This document shows positions 48,407 to 60,029 of a stretch of 64,000 bases of DNA, piece after piece. The notes beneath the pieces are model-generated. The model saw only the letters and a list, made by a program, of their open reading frames with translations, ran no database searches and was not told the origin of the DNA. The DNA is from Cycloclasticus sp. (lineage in GTDB: Bacteria; Pseudomonadota; Gammaproteobacteria; Methylococcales; Cycloclasticaceae): NCBI GenBank assembly GCA_002700385.1, contig PADC01000006.1, positions 248,001-312,000 of the forward strand. Reading direction: 5' to 3'. Made by a program: the position numbers and the translations under genes. Position 1 is the first letter of the stretch, and each line of letters starts with the position of its first letter.

Positions 48407-50785
48407 TTATTCTCTTAGCCGAGCGTTAAATAAATTGTCAAGTTTATTAAGCAAATCTTCAATCAACTGCTCAACGTCTTGTTCAACTAGTGTCTTAGAT
48501 TTATCCTGTAAAATCAAGCCTAAGGCAACACTTTTTCTACCACTTTCTACCCCTTTGCCTTGATAAATATCAAACACAATAACCTCGTTCACAAGGCTGT
48601 ATTGCTTACTAATATAGTCAACAATTTCATTTACATGTGATTTTTCATCCAAAATGAGGGCAAGATCACGTCTAACTGACGGATATTTTGATATTCCCTG
48701 ATATTCAGGTATGTCTTTTATTTGTATTAGTGATTGTTTTAATTCCACTAAATAAACCGGTTTTTTTATATCAAATTCACCTTCTAAAGCGGGGTGAAGC
48801 AACCCAATAAAACCCACTTGCTCACCTTCTTTGTTAACCAGTTCAGCCGTTTGGCCAGGGTGAAGTGCGTCGTGCTTTGCCGGTTTAAATTCATAGTCTG
48901 AGAGCACCCCATTTAACGATAAAATGGCTTCTATGTCATTTTTAACATCGTAAAAGTCTATCTCTCGCGCTGTCTCGCCCCATTGTTCTGGATAGGCTTG
49001 CCCTGTTGCTAATAATGACAACATTTGTTGTTGTTCTAGTTGCCCATCTTTAACGGTGAATGTTAAGCCGCTTTCAAAGAAGCGAATTGTCTCTTCATTA
49101 CGTTTAATGTTGGCATCCATGGCTTTCAGTAAGCCTGCCCATAGGGTTGTTCGCATCACCGACATATCTGAAGAGATGGGGTTTTGTAACCTATAAACCT
49201 CATCATTAGGAGTTAGTAGATCCAGTGCCTTTTGCTCAACAAAGCTATAGGTCACCGCTTCTTGGTATCCTAGATCGACTAATAAATCCTTTATTCTATC
49301 CAAGGGCTGGACTTTTTCCTCAACCTTTGCCAAAGACCCTGAGACGTTCAGGCTATTTTGCGGCAAATTATCATAGCCATACAGGCGGGCTATTTCTTCT
49401 ATCAAATCCGCCTCGATGGCTATATCAAAACGGTAGCTCGGCGCTGTAACAAACCACGCAGATGAGGACTTTTCTACCTGCATACCAAGGTTCTTAAAGC
49501 AGGATTCAACTGTGTTCTCATCAAGGCTAATTCCTAAAACACGTTGAATTCTTTCAAATCGAAATTTCACTGGGTTGTTAGTTGGCAACGATTTAACTGA
49601 CGTGACATCAGTGAGTGGGCCAACCTGACCACCAGCAATATCGGTTAATAGCTCAATCGCACGATCTAAAGCGCGGTAACAAAGATCAGGATCAACACCT
49701 CGTTCAAAACGATGTGATGAATCCGTATGTAACCCAAATTGTCTTGATTTTCCGGCAATGGCGGTGGGGGTGAAAAACGCGCACTCTAAAAAAATGTCTG
49801 TCGTATCATCATGAACAGCCGACGCCTCTCCACCCATAATACCTGCAAGAGCTAATGCTTTATCCTGATCGGCAATAACCAACACAGTCTCATCAAGTTC
49901 AATCGCCTGCTCATTCAACAAGATTAATGACTCGTTATTTTTTGCACGCCTGACCTTTACGTCGCCCTTGATTTGATTAAGGTCAAACGCATGAAGTGGT
50001 TGGCCCAACTCTAATAAAACATAATTTGTTACATCGACAAGAGGGCCTAAGCTGCGTTGACCACAGCGTCTCAATTTTTCCTGCATCCATATCGGTGTAG
50101 AGGCGGTTCGGTCTAGACCTTTAATCACTCTGCCTAAATAACGAGGGCAGTCTTCAGCGGCTTCAACGTATACTGTCTGCTTCTCATCAATCGTCACCTC
50201 AATTTGTGACGTTTGTTTGGCATGGAAAGGTTGTTCAGAAAAACAAGCAATTTCACGAGCAACGCCTTCTATACTTAAACAATCAGCACGATTGGGCGTT
50301 AAATCAACTTCAATAATCATATCGTCAAGCTGAAGGTAATCTCGAATATCTGCCCCTACCGGCGCATCATTTGGCAATTCCATTAAACCGTCAGCAGCCT
50401 CGGCAAGCCCTAACTCTTGTTCAGAGCACAGCATTCCATTCGAGGATTCGCCACGTAGTTTCGAAGGCTTTATCTTAAAGTTACTGGGTAAAACAGCGCC
50501 AATTGTTGCGACCGGCACGCGCAAACCTGTTCTTACGTTACTGGCACCACACACTATATCCAATGGCTCAACATCGCCAATAGACACCTTACAAAGGCGC
50601 AGCTTATCTGCATTTGGGTGTGGCTCAACTGAAAGCACTTCACCGACGAGCACTCCCGTGAAGTCAGCAGCGGCGGTTGTGACTGAATCTACTTCCAAAC
50701 CAGCCATTGTCAATTTATCAGTTAATTGATGTGTTGGAATTGAATAATCTACAAATTCCTTAAGCCATGCTTCATTTACTAACAT
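48407..50785 (-). CDS. pheT: Phenylalanine--tRNA ligase subunit beta
   Basis: The 792 residues show the N-terminal tRNA-binding OB domain (residues about 40-150, [24 protein letters not shown]), the B5 domain, the editing B3/B4 region and the C-terminal FDX-ACB anticodon-binding domain ([24 protein letters not shown]). It forms an alpha2-beta2 synthetase with PheS, 19 bases upstream. Length is normal. Confidence 0.98.
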   Translation of the reverse strand: MLVNEAWLKEFVDYSIPTHQLTDKLTMAGLEVDSVTTAAADFTGVLVGEVLSVEPHPNADKLRLCKVSIGDVEPLDIVCGASNVRTGLRVPVATIGAVLPSNFKIKPSKLRGESSNGMLCSEQELGLAEAADGLMELPNDAPVGADIRDYLQLDDMIIEVDLTPNRADCLSIEGVAREIACFSEQPFHAKQTSQIEVTIDEKQTVYVEAAEDCPRYLGRVIKGLDRTASTPIWMQEKLRRCGQRSLGPLVDVTNYVLLELGQPLHAFDLNQIKGDVKVRRAKNNESLILLNEQAIELDETVLVIADQDKALALAGIMGGEASAVHDDTTDIFLECAFFTPTAIAGKSRQFGLHTDSSHRFERGVDPDLCYRALDRAIELLTDIAGGQVGPLTDVTSVKSLPTNNPVKFRFERIQRVLGISLDENTVESCFKNLGMQVEKSSSAWFVTAPSYRFDIAIEADLIEEIARLYGYDNLPQNSLNVSGSLAKVEEKVQPLDRIKDLLVDLGYQEAVTYSFVEQKALDLLTPNDEVYRLQNPISSDMSVMRTTLWAGLLKAMDANIKRNEETIRFFESGLTFTVKDGQLEQQQMLSLLATGQAYPEQWGETAREIDFYDVKNDIEAILSLNGVLSDYEFKPAKHDALHPGQTAELVNKEGEQVGFIGLLHPALEGEFDIKKPVYLVELKQSLIQIKDIPEYQGISKYPSVRRDLALILDEKSHVNEIVDYISKQYSLVNEVIVFDIYQGKGVESGRKSVALGLILQDKSKTLVEQDVEQLIEDLLNKLDNLFNARLRE

Positions 50786-50804
50786 TGATGAGTCCTTATT
50801 TAGC

Positions 50805-51881
<1,077 letters not shown>

Positions 51882-51956
51882 TCACGACTAACTATCAGCT
51901 TTGTAATTGCCTTGGCAAGTACACGAGTAACGCGAATTACCCAGCCACTGTTGATT

Positions 51957-52310
51957 CTACAAACTTGATTTCGCAGTCGCTACCAGTTGCGAAAACGCAT
52001 CTTTATCAAACACCGCAAGATCAGCGAGTACTTTTCTATCTAAACCGATCGATGCTTTTTTAAGGCCATTCATAAAGCGACTGTATGACAGCCCATTACT
52101 ACGGGCACCGGCATTAATTCGCGCAATCCATAAGGCACGAAATTGGCGCTTTCTTTGACGACGATCTCGGTATGCGTATTGACCCGCTTTAATAACAGCT
52201 TGTTTAGCAACTCGATAGATCCGGCTACGTGCTCCGTAATAGCCTTTTGCTTGCTTTAATACTTTTTTGTGCCTTGCTCTTGCAACAACACCACGTTTTA
52301 CTCTTGGCAT
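51957..52310 (-). CDS. rplT: 50S ribosomal protein L20
   Basis: The 117 residues match L20: [67 protein letters not shown]20 binds 23S rRNA early in assembly and in E. coli represses the rpmI-rplT leader. It follows rpmI by 24 bases. Confidence 0.99.
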   Translation of the reverse strand: MPRVKRGVVARARHKKVLKQAKGYYGARSRIYRVAKQAVIKAGQYAYRDRRQRKRQFRALWIARINAGARSNGLSYSRFMNGLKKASIGLDRKVLADLAVFDKDAFSQLVATAKSSL

Positions 52311-52334
52311 TTTTAGTCCTCGAAAATCTTAAAA

Positions 52335-52532
52335 TTAACTGTAAGGCAACATACGTGTCACGCTTTTCATATCTGAAGCGTGAATCAATGAGGCTTTACG
52401 TAGTTGACGTTTACGTTTAGTCGTTTTTTTTGTCAAAATGTGGCGCAAATGAGCTTGCTTACATTTAAAGGCACCTGTCCCTGTTTTTTTAAAGCGTTTT
52501 GATGCTCCGCTGTTTGACTTCATCTTAGGCAT
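52335..52532 (-). CDS. rpmI: 50S ribosomal protein L35
   Basis: The 65 residues match L35, with [45 protein letters not shown]. It lies between infC (16 bases upstream) and rplT (24 bases downstream), the canonical infC-rpmI-rplT order. Confidence 0.99.
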   Translation of the reverse strand: MPKMKSNSGASKRFKKTGTGAFKCKQAHLRHILTKKTTKRKRQLRKASLIHASDMKSVTRMLPYS

Positions 52533-52548
52533 TTCTGTACTCCGTTAA

Positions 52549-53064
52549 TTAATTTTTTTTCGGCGCCATCACCATCACCATCTGGCGGCCTTCAAACTTT
52601 GGCCGTTGTTCAACCATTGCTAATTCTTCTAAATCTTTTTCTACACGGTTCAACAGCTCCATTCCCAACTCTCTATGGGCCATTTCTCGACCACGAAACC
52701 TGACTGTAATCTTGGTTTTATCACCGTTCTCTAAAAATGAACGCAGATTACGCAGTTTAACGTTGTAATCTCCAATATCTGTCCCGGGTCTAAATTTTAT
52801 TTCTTTTACCTGAACATTTTTTTGCTTCTTTTTTGAAGCCTGCAATTTTTTATTGGCTTCAAACTTATACTTACCGTAATCCATTATTTTACAAACAGGC
52901 GGTTTAGCTGTTGGCGACACTTCAACTAAATCTAAATCGGCCTCGGATGCCAAGCTCAATGCTTGTTCTAATGGGACAATCCCTACTTTCTCGCCATCTT
53001 GGTCGATAAGCCTTACACTTGGAATCGTAATCTCTTCGTTTATTCTTACTTTTTTTGTTGCGAT
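52549..53064 (-). CDS. infC: Translation initiation factor IF-3
   Basis: IF-3 prevents premature subunit joining and checks start codons. With an ATC start at 53064 the product is 171 residues, beginning [21 protein letters not shown] and containing the N-domain [35 protein letters not shown] and the C-domain [47 protein letters not shown] lies nine bases before the ATC. No ATG, GTG or TTG exists in frame in this part; the first ATG (52959) would cut off the N-domain. This fits the known rare-start autoregulation of infC. ATT at 53073 is an alternative. Confidence 0.93.
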   Translation of the reverse strand: MATKKVRINEEITIPSVRLIDQDGEKVGIVPLEQALSLASEADLDLVEVSPTAKPPVCKIMDYGKYKFEANKKLQASKKKQKNVQVKEIKFRPGTDIGDYNVKLRNLRSFLENGDKTKITVRFRGREMAHRELGMELLNRVEKDLEELAMVEQRPKFEGRQMVMVMAPKKN

Positions 53065-53154
53065 CTTAACAATCTCCGAAAATATTTAACGCTAAACTTA
53101 AGACTTTTTTTTCTTTAATCTAGCTGGATATATAAAGCTGTCTTGTATAAAAAC

Positions 53155-55074
53155 TTAAGATTCCAATGCATGACGCTCAGTAACATTTTTTGTTACCAAC
53201 GAAGCAAAGTCATCAGGAGTGAAGTTACCCATGTTTTTTCCACTTAACGAACGTACTGCCAATTCGTTATTTTCCATTTCTTTATCACCAATGACGACAA
53301 GATATGGAATACGCTTTAAAGTGTGCTCGCGAATTTTAAAGCCGATCTTCTCATTTCTCAAGTCTATTTTAACTCTGATGCCTTGTTTTTGAAGGATTTT
53401 TGCAATTGAAGACGCATATTCGTCATTTTTATCCGTAATTGACATTAAAACAACTTGAGTTGGTGCTAACCATACTGGAAATTTACCCGCATATTCTTCA
53501 ATCAAAATGCCAATAAATCTTTCCAATGACCCTAAAATTGCTCGGTGAAGCATGACCGGGGACTGTCTCGAGCCATCTTCAGCAATAAATTGTGCATCCA
53601 ACCGGTTTGGCATGGAAAAATCCACTTGCATTGTTCCGCATTGCCAGACACGCTCCAGGCAATCTTTCAGTGAGAATTCAATTTTTGGCCCGTAAAAAGC
53701 GCCTTCCCCTGGTTGCAATTCCCAGTCTAAATTTTTTGCATTCAATGCATCCTCGAGTGCTTTTTCAGATCGATCCCAAACAGCATCACTTCCTACGCGT
53801 TTTTCAGGGCGCGTCGATAGCTTGATAATAATATCGGTGAAACCAAAATCCGCATACACACTAAAAAGCAAATCAATAAAAGCAGACACTTCTGCTTGAA
53901 CTTGATCTTCTGTGCAAAAAATATGCGCATCATCTTGAATGAAGTTTCGCAAACGCATTAAACCGTGTAATGTTCCGGAGGGTTCATTACGATGACATGA
54001 TCCAAACTCTGCCATACGGAGAGGTAAATCTCGATAACTCTTGATGCCTTGATTATAGATTTGCACATGACACGGGCAATTCATTGGCTTAACCGCATAT
54101 TCATGATTATCAGAGTCAACAGTGAACATATCATCACGGAACTTTTCCCAATGACCTGATTTTTCCCACAACGTTTTATCCACCAGCTGAGGGGTTCTTA
54201 CTTCAACATAATTATGTTCTTGAAGTTTTGTTCTAATGTACTGCTCAATCGTTCGGTAAATACTTAAACCAGCATCATGCCAAAAAACCATACCAGGCGC
54301 TTCTTCTTGAATATGAAAAAGGTCTAGGTTTTTAGAAATTTTACGGTGATCACGCTTTTCAGCTTCTTCAATACGGTGCAGGTATTTTTTTAGCGCTTTT
54401 TTATCGCCCCAAGCTGTACCATATACGCGCTGAAGCATTTCATTGTTTGAGTCACCTCGCCAGTATGCACCTGCTAGCTTTGTAAGTTTAAAGGCTTTTA
54501 AAAAAGCTGTGTTAGGCACATGGGGGCCTCTGCACAAATCTGTGAAGTCACCTTGCTTATACAAAGACAACACCTCATCTTTTGGAATGTCTTCTATAAT
54601 TTGCGCCTTATATTCTTCACCTTTCTCTCTGAAAAAAGCAACCGCCTCATCACGTGACAATTCAAAACGTTCTACAGGAATCGCCTGCTCAGCCAACGCT
54701 GACATTTTATTTTCGATTTTTTCGAGATCATCCGGCGTGAATGAGCGCTCAAACGCAAAGTCATAGAAAAAACCATTGTCAATAACCGGCCCAATGGTCA
54801 CTTGGGCTGTTGGAAACAACTCTTTAACGGCTTGTGCTAGCAAATGCGCCGTGGAATGACGAATAGTGTCAATACCCTCTTCATCTCTTGCCGTGACAAT
54901 GGCTAATGAAGCGTCGTTTTCGATAACAAACGCGCTATCCACTAAAACATCATTAACTTTTCCCGCTAAAGTAGCCTTAGCCAGCCCAGTGCCTATATCA
55001 GCAGCCACATCAAGAACGCTGACGGGTTGCGAAAATTCGCGCTGGCTTCCATCGGGTAGTGTAATAACTGGCAC
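53155..55074 (-). CDS. thrS: Threonine--tRNA ligase
   Basis: ThrRS charges tRNA-Thr and edits Ser-tRNA-Thr. Starting at GTG 55074 the 639 residues begin [14 protein letters not shown], matching the E. coli N-terminus. A TGS domain, the editing domain ([16 protein letters not shown]), the class II catalytic motifs and a C-terminal anticodon-binding domain follow. The longer frame to 55128 would add 18 unmatched residues and start five bases from a tRNA gene. It opens the translation cluster that runs to the MerR gene. Confidence 0.96.
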   Translation of the reverse strand: MPVITLPDGSQREFSQPVSVLDVAADIGTGLAKATLAGKVNDVLVDSAFVIENDASLAIVTARDEEGIDTIRHSTAHLLAQAVKELFPTAQVTIGPVIDNGFFYDFAFERSFTPDDLEKIENKMSALAEQAIPVERFELSRDEAVAFFREKGEEYKAQIIEDIPKDEVLSLYKQGDFTDLCRGPHVPNTAFLKAFKLTKLAGAYWRGDSNNEMLQRVYGTAWGDKKALKKYLHRIEEAEKRDHRKISKNLDLFHIQEEAPGMVFWHDAGLSIYRTIEQYIRTKLQEHNYVEVRTPQLVDKTLWEKSGHWEKFRDDMFTVDSDNHEYAVKPMNCPCHVQIYNQGIKSYRDLPLRMAEFGSCHRNEPSGTLHGLMRLRNFIQDDAHIFCTEDQVQAEVSAFIDLLFSVYADFGFTDIIIKLSTRPEKRVGSDAVWDRSEKALEDALNAKNLDWELQPGEGAFYGPKIEFSLKDCLERVWQCGTMQVDFSMPNRLDAQFIAEDGSRQSPVMLHRAILGSLERFIGILIEEYAGKFPVWLAPTQVVLMSITDKNDEYASSIAKILQKQGIRVKIDLRNEKIGFKIREHTLKRIPYLVVIGDKEMENNELAVRSLSGKNMGNFTPDDFASLVTKNVTERHALES

Positions 55075-55129
55075 GTTAGAACCTATAGTAGTTGCAGTGA
55101 AGAGTATTATTCGTTTGGTTTTAGACAAT

Positions 55130-55206
55130 TGGTAGGCACGAGTGGATTCGAACCACCGACCTCATCCATGTCAAGGATGCGCTCTAACCAACTGAGCTAC
55201 GCGCCT
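55130..55206 (-). tRNA. tRNA-Val (GAC)
   Basis: The 77-nt gene includes an encoded CCA. The acceptor stem AGGCGCG pairs with CGTGCCT (one G-T pair), the anticodon stem CATCC/GGATG encloses loop TTGACAT with anticodon GAC, and the T-loop is TTCGAAT. It lies 55 bases upstream of the thrS start on the same strand and may share its transcript. Confidence 0.97.
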
Positions 55207-55231
55207 GCAGTCAATTATCTAAAAGCCGGAT

Positions 55232-55260
55232 ATTGTACTTAATATTATCCAGATAGTGAA
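55232..55260 (-). promoter_or_regulatory. Promoter of tRNA-Val and the thrS cluster
   Basis: On the minus strand a -35-like TTCACT (55255-55260) and a -10-like TACAAT (55232-55237) are 17 bases apart. The start site would lie about 18 bases before the mature tRNA. Placement fits; the -35 is weak. Confidence 0.5.
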
Positions 55261-55286
55261 GTAACCGGTGACTTTTAATTGTTAAT

Positions 55287-57287
55287 TCAAGCTTTTAAAC
55301 CCAGCTGATCGCGTAGATTATTGACCTCATCTCGAACTTTTGCTGCCTCTTCAAACTCCAAATCTTTGGCGTGTTGATACATTTTTGTTTCTAACTGGGT
55401 AATTTTCTTTGCCATCTGTGTCGGCGTTAATGCCTGATATTTCGATGCTTCTTCAGCCACTTTCTTCATCGCACTCCGTTGCGAGCGCTTTGAGCCTTCC
55501 ATAATATCGGTGACTTTCTTAACGATACCCTTGGGTGTTAAACCATTATCTTCATTAAATTTCTGTTGTGTCGTGCGACGACGATTTGTTTCATCCATGG
55601 CTTTCTGCATTGACCCGGTTATTTTATCTGCATATAAAATAGCCATGCCTTTTACATTTCTAGCTGCGCGCCCAATCGTTTGAATCATGGAGACTTCCGA
55701 CCTTAAAAACCCTTCTTTATCCGCATCTAAAATAGCAACAAGTGAGACTTCCGGAATATCCAAGCCTTCACGCAATAAGTTGATACCAATGAGCACATCA
55801 AACACCCCTAATCGAAGATCACGAATAATTTCTACCCGTTCCACCGTTTCAATATCAGAATGTAAATAACGGACTTTCACTCCATGATCCATCAGGTAAT
55901 CAGTCAAATCTTCGGACATTCTTTTTGTCAGCGTCGTCACTAAAACACGCTCTTCCAGCTTTACACGCTTATTAATTTCAGACAATAAATCATCCACCTG
56001 GGTCAGTGCCGGCCTCACTTCAATGATCGGGTCAAGCAAGCCGGTTGGCCGGACAACTTGCTCTATCACGGCGCCGGAACGCTCAATTTCATAATGTGCT
56101 GGCGTCGCTGAAATATATATCGTCTGCGGTGCTTTTGCTTCAAATTCTTCAAATCGCATGGGGCGGTTGTCAAGTGCCGATGGCAATCTAAAACCATATT
56201 CAACCAATGTTTCTTTACGTGAACGATCACCTTTATACATCGCGCCTAATTGGGGAACCGTAACGTGCGACTCATCAATAAACAAAAGCGCATTATCGGG
56301 CAAATAATCAAACAACGTGGGCGGCGCTTCACCATCTCCTCGTCCTGACAAATAACGTGAATAATTTTCAATGCCCGAGCAATAACCAATTTCACGCATC
56401 ATTTCTATATCAAATTTTGTGCGTTCTTCCAGACGCTGAGCTTCCACCAATTTATTCAGTGAGCGTAATTGTTCCAATCGAACAGCTAATTCCGCTTTAA
56501 TTTTTTCAATCGCTTCAAGAATAGTTTCGCGAGGTGTGACGTAATGCGAGATAGGGAAAATGGTATAACGTGGAATACGCTGAACAATTTCACCCGTTAA
56601 AGGATCGAACAGCGATAACCGCTCAATTTCATCATCAAATAATTCAACGCGGAGTGCGTCCTGATCCGACTCAGCGGGGAAAATATCAATAACATCACCC
56701 CTCACACGGTAGGTTGCGCGCAATAATTCAACATCATTGCGTTTATATTGCATATCAGTTAATTGACGAATAATGTCCCGCTGGCTTACTCGCTCGCCAC
56801 GCGATAAATGCAAAATCATACTAAAATATAACTCAGGATCGCCTAAGCCATAAATACACGAAACACTTGCAACAATCACAGCATCTTCACGCTCCATTAA
56901 CGCTTTAGTAGCGGATAAGCGCATTTGCTGAATATGCTCGTTCAATGAAGCATCCTTATCAATAAAGGTGTCCGAAGCTGGCACATAAGCTTCTGGTTGG
57001 TAATAATCATAATATGACACAAAATACTCAACCGCATTGTCGGGCAGAAACTCTCTTAACTCCCCATATAACTGCGCTGCCAACGTTTTATTATGAACCA
57101 GCACCAATGCTGGACGTTGTAACCGGGCAATCGTGTGCACCATCGTAAACGTCTTACCCGATCCTGTTACTCCTAATAATGTTTGATTTGCTTCCCCGTG
57201 CTCAACTCCTTCAACCAATGCCTGAATGGCTTTTGGCTGATCACCCGCGGGCTTAAAAGATGAATGAATATGGAATTTTTTCTTCAT
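55287..57287 (-). CDS. uvrB: UvrABC system protein B
   Basis: UvrB is the damage-verifying helicase of nucleotide excision repair. From the ATG at 57287 ([18 protein letters not shown]) it has 666 residues: Walker [11 protein letters not shown], the beta-hairpin [21 protein letters not shown], the [23 protein letters not shown] motif II region, and a C-terminal UVR motif ([23 protein letters not shown]). An upstream ATG at 57311 would add eight unmatched residues. It diverges from the aminotransferase gene. Confidence 0.98.
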   Translation of the reverse strand: MKKKFHIHSSFKPAGDQPKAIQALVEGVEHGEANQTLLGVTGSGKTFTMVHTIARLQRPALVLVHNKTLAAQLYGELREFLPDNAVEYFVSYYDYYQPEAYVPASDTFIDKDASLNEHIQQMRLSATKALMEREDAVIVASVSCIYGLGDPELYFSMILHLSRGERVSQRDIIRQLTDMQYKRNDVELLRATYRVRGDVIDIFPAESDQDALRVELFDDEIERLSLFDPLTGEIVQRIPRYTIFPISHYVTPRETILEAIEKIKAELAVRLEQLRSLNKLVEAQRLEERTKFDIEMMREIGYCSGIENYSRYLSGRGDGEAPPTLFDYLPDNALLFIDESHVTVPQLGAMYKGDRSRKETLVEYGFRLPSALDNRPMRFEEFEAKAPQTIYISATPAHYEIERSGAVIEQVVRPTGLLDPIIEVRPALTQVDDLLSEINKRVKLEERVLVTTLTKRMSEDLTDYLMDHGVKVRYLHSDIETVERVEIIRDLRLGVFDVLIGINLLREGLDIPEVSLVAILDADKEGFLRSEVSMIQTIGRAARNVKGMAILYADKITGSMQKAMDETNRRRTTQQKFNEDNGLTPKGIVKKVTDIMEGSKRSQRSAMKKVAEEASKYQALTPTQMAKKITQLETKMYQHAKDLEFEEAAKVRDEVNNLRDQLGLKA

Positions 57288-57414
57288 AGGGATTATGTGT
57301 GAACGCAGCATCTAGTAGAATGCAGCCCATAGGGCCAAGTAATTTTTAATTTTATTCTAAAAAGAACAACACCGCCCCCTTAAGCTGAATTTTATTTATA
57401 GAGACAATAAAACA

Positions 57415-58599
57415 ATGAGCATTACATTATCACAACGCGTTCAACGCATTAAACCGTCCCCAACGTTAGCCGTCACATCAAGAGCTGCAGCATTACGCGC
57501 AGCAGGGCAAGATATTATTGGCCTAGGTGCTGGCGAACCCGATTTTGATACACCAGAACATATCAAACTTGCGGCTAAAGAAGCCATCAATTCCGGTAAA
57601 ACAAAATACACAGCCGTCGATGGAACTGCCGAGCTTAAAAATGCCATTATTAATAAATTAAAACGTGATAACCAACTTAACTACCAAGCCGATCAAATTC
57701 TCGTTTCTTGTGGCGGCAAACAAAGCTTTTTCAACTTAGCGCAGGCGTTATTAGACGATGGTGATGAAGTCATCATTCCTGCGCCCTATTGGGTTTCTTA
57801 TCCTGATATGAGCTTATTAGCGGGCGGCGTCCCCGTTATTATCCAAGGTAACCAAGATCAAGCATTTAAAATAACACCTGAGCAACTTGAAGCAGCTATC
57901 ACCGAAAAAACAAAACTCGTGGTCATCAACAGTCCATCTAACCCCAGTGGCAAGGCCTACACAAGAGCTGAACTGGCCGCTCTTGGTAACGTCCTTTTAA
58001 AACACCCAAACATTCTAATCGCTACCGATGATATGTACGAACACATTCTTTGGAGTGATGAACCTTTCAGCAATATCGTCATGACCTGCCCTGAACTCTA
58101 TAAACAAACCATTGTCCTCAATGGGGTATCAAAAGCTTATTCTATGACAGGCTGGCGAATTGGTTATGCTGCTGGGCCAGCTGAGTTGATAAAAGCCATG
58201 AAGAAAATTCAATCACAAAGCACTTCGAACCCTACCTCCATTTCACAATATGCGGCTCAGGCTGCTTTAGAAGGCGATCAATCTTGTATCGGCGAAATGC
58301 TTGTTGCGTTTAAAGAACGCCACGACTATGTTGTTGAAAGACTGAATGAAATTGAGGGCATTAGCTGCATCGCATCCGATGGAACGTTCTATTGCTTTCC
58401 TGATTTCAATGCCATTCTTGACCGTATGGACGAAATTGATAACGACGTGGATTTAGCTGAATATATACTCGAAAAGGCGGGTGTTGCGCTGGTTCCAGGA
58501 TCCGCCTTTGGTCTTGATGGTCATATGCGCATTTCAATTGCAACCAGTATGGAAAATTTGGTTAACGCAATTGATAGAATTGCCAAATTATTAAAGTAG
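57415..58599 (+). CDS. Aspartate aminotransferase (class I, subgroup Ib type)
   Basis: This 394-residue PLP enzyme transfers the amino group between aspartate and 2-oxoglutarate. The start SITLSQRVQRIKPSPTLAVTSRAAALRAAGQDIIGLGAGEPDFDTPEHI, the PLP lysine in NGVSKAYSMTGWRIGYAAGP and the C-terminal RISIATS arginine are typical of the bacterial AspC/AatA subgroup related to thermophilic enzymes. It is divergent from uvrB, as in Pseudomonas. Prephenate activity is possible in this subgroup and cannot be excluded. Confidence 0.93.
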   Translation: MSITLSQRVQRIKPSPTLAVTSRAAALRAAGQDIIGLGAGEPDFDTPEHIKLAAKEAINSGKTKYTAVDGTAELKNAIINKLKRDNQLNYQADQILVSCGGKQSFFNLAQALLDDGDEVIIPAPYWVSYPDMSLLAGGVPVIIQGNQDQAFKITPEQLEAAITEKTKLVVINSPSNPSGKAYTRAELAALGNVLLKHPNILIATDDMYEHILWSDEPFSNIVMTCPELYKQTIVLNGVSKAYSMTGWRIGYAAGPAELIKAMKKIQSQSTSNPTSISQYAAQAALEGDQSCIGEMLVAFKERHDYVVERLNEIEGISCIASDGTFYCFPDFNAILDRMDEIDNDVDLAEYILEKAGVALVPGSAFGLDGHMRISIATSMENLVNAIDRIAKLLK

Positions 58600-58618
58600 A
58601 ATTAAACATCATTTACTA

Positions 58619-58647
58619 TTGACCAAAACAACCGCTTTTCGTAAGAT
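58619..58647 (+). promoter_or_regulatory. Promoter of tRNA-Asn
   Basis: A -35 TTGACC (58619-58624) and a -10 TAAGAT (58642-58647) are exactly 17 bases apart. A GC-rich discriminator (CGCGGCC) follows, typical of stringently controlled stable RNA promoters. The predicted start is about nine bases before the tRNA. Confidence 0.8.
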
Positions 58648-58662
58648 ACGCGGCCTAACAAT

Positions 58663-58738
58663 TCCTCTGTAGCTCAGTTGGTAGAGCAAATGACTGTTAA
58701 TCATTGGGTCACTGGTTCGAGTCCAGTCGGAGGAGCCA
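58663..58738 (+). tRNA. tRNA-Asn (GTT)
   Basis: The 76-nt gene includes an encoded CCA. The acceptor stem TCCTCTG pairs with CGGAGGA, the anticodon loop CTGTTAA carries GTT, and the T-loop is TTCGAGT. It is the last core gene before the accessory region. Confidence 0.97.
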
Positions 58739-58748
58739 ATAAAATCAA

Positions 58749-58778
58749 AGACCTAGCGTAAAAACTAGGTCTTTTTTT
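58749..58778 (+). terminator. Rho-independent terminator of tRNA-Asn
   Basis: A perfect 8-bp stem AGACCTAG/CTAGGTCT (58749-58756 and 58665+100 = 58765-58772) with an 8-base loop is followed by a T-run to 58778. It lies ten bases after the tRNA. Confidence 0.93.
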
Positions 58779-58838
58779 ATGCCTGAAATTAGACAGTGTG
58801 ACTCAGGTGTAACTTTACAAAATGAAACGGAGCATTTA

Positions 58839-59711
58839 ATGACACCTAAGGATGAGAAAGAGTGTTTGAAGTTACCAATCTGGCTAAAAGCCTTAGTTAC
58901 GCTATCCATTTTGATCGCCATTGCAGCCCTCTACTTGTACACTGATAAATTTGGTTCTGAGTTATCAAGCAATCAAGAAATGTGGGGGCAGTTCGGCGAC
59001 TATATTGGCGGAACACTAAACCCTCTTTTTGCGTTTACAGCGCTACTTGCTTTGCTATATACAATAAAGTTGCAAAGTAAAGAGCTTCGTAACTCTGCAA
59101 AACAACTAAAAAAATCTGCAATAGCATTGGAAAGTCAGAACTCAGTACTTGAAAAACAAAACTTTGAAGCGACATTTTTTCAGTTACTTCGACTTTACAA
59201 TGACATTGTAAAAGAACTCCACATCAATGAAACAGTAAGAACGACAGCAGTAGAAACAGGAACAGGATTAGGAATAGGATTAAAATCAAAAACAGTTAAA
59301 CACGAAGACCGCCAATGTATTGAGGCATTACACAACAAGCTTATTAATAATCACTTAAATAAAGTAGCTAGAGGGGATATTCTTAAGCCAAATCAAGAAG
59401 CGATTAATGAAGCGTACCAAGAGTTTTATTCAGAGTTCGGCAACTTGATAGGTCATTATTTTAGAATAATATACAACATAATTAAATTTGTTGATAACAG
59501 TCATATTAAACCTGAACAAAAAAACACCTACACAAACCTCCTTCGCGCTCAATTATCCAAACATGAGCTCGGGCTACTTTTATACAATTGCCTTAGCAAA
59601 TACGGCAGTGAAAAGATGCTTCCGTTGGTTGCCAAATACAAAATCTTAAAGCATATCGAAGCAGACGTTATGTTAAGCCCAGATGACCTCGATATGATAG
59701 ATAAGCACTAA
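58839..59711 (+). CDS. Putative phage abortive infection membrane protein
   Basis: From an ATG at 58839 the product has 290 residues. A GGAG lies eight bases upstream, and the earlier ATG at 58779 directly follows the terminator T-run, so it is rejected. Two membrane helices lie near residues 11-36 and 50-75, with the family hallmark MWGQFGDYIGGTLNPLFAF and ALLYTIKLQ. A coiled-coil segment (about 75-110) and a soluble C-terminal domain follow, with NFEATFFQLLRLYNDIVK. This matches the putative abortive-infection (putAbiC) family. The activity is unproven and no partner gene is adjacent. Confidence 0.8.
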   Translation: MTPKDEKECLKLPIWLKALVTLSILIAIAALYLYTDKFGSELSSNQEMWGQFGDYIGGTLNPLFAFTALLALLYTIKLQSKELRNSAKQLKKSAIALESQNSVLEKQNFEATFFQLLRLYNDIVKELHINETVRTTAVETGTGLGIGLKSKTVKHEDRQCIEALHNKLINNHLNKVARGDILKPNQEAINEAYQEFYSEFGNLIGHYFRIIYNIIKFVDNSHIKPEQKNTYTNLLRAQLSKHELGLLLYNCLSKYGSEKMLPLVAKYKILKHIEADVMLSPDDLDMIDKH

Positions 59712-59858
59712 CAATGCAAGTTCAGTTGACCATCAAAAGCGCCAGTCCTTCGTTGCTCTGCTTTTACCTCCAATGATTTACAATGAGCTGTTTCAAGCAT
59801 CCCCCCCCCTACTCAAACTTCTAGGTGTTATCGAATAGTGACGAATAAAGAGCATGGA

Positions 59859-60029
59859 ATGTTAGTTCTAACTAGAAAGGCAGAAGAAAAGATCATCATT
59901 GGTGATGTTGTTGTGATGATTACTGGTATTAAAGGCAGCCAAGTAAAAATAGGTATTGATGCGCCAAAAGAGACATCTATTCGCCTTGAACAACAATTCG
60001 ACACATCTAAATACTTAAATGACAAATAA
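59859..60029 (+). CDS. CsrA-like RNA-binding protein, divergent copy
   Basis: The 56 residues starting [16 protein letters not shown] and containing [14 protein letters not shown] match CsrA, a dimeric regulator of mRNA translation that binds ANGGA motifs. Leu4 is kept. Aligned by the IGI(D)APKE block, this copy is one residue shorter and reads SIRLEQQ where E. coli has SVHREEI, so the RNA-binding Arg44 is replaced by Leu with an Arg two positions earlier. The start at 59859 is preferred over a GTG at 59838, which would add seven unmatched residues. It lies in an accessory region, so it is probably a second copy. Confidence 0.82.
   Translation: MLVLTRKAEEKIIIGDVVVMITGIKGSQVKIGIDAPKETSIRLEQQFDTSKYLNDK

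Noticed and set aside
58709-58738. Attachment-site repeat of the tRNA-Asn 3' end
   Set aside because: No second copy of the tRNA 3' end was found up to 64000, and no integrase is present, so an island boundary is only suggested.
58779-58838. Upstream start for the abortive-infection gene
   Set aside because: The ATG directly follows the terminator T-run and has no ribosome-binding site. The ATG at 58839 has a GGAG at good spacing.
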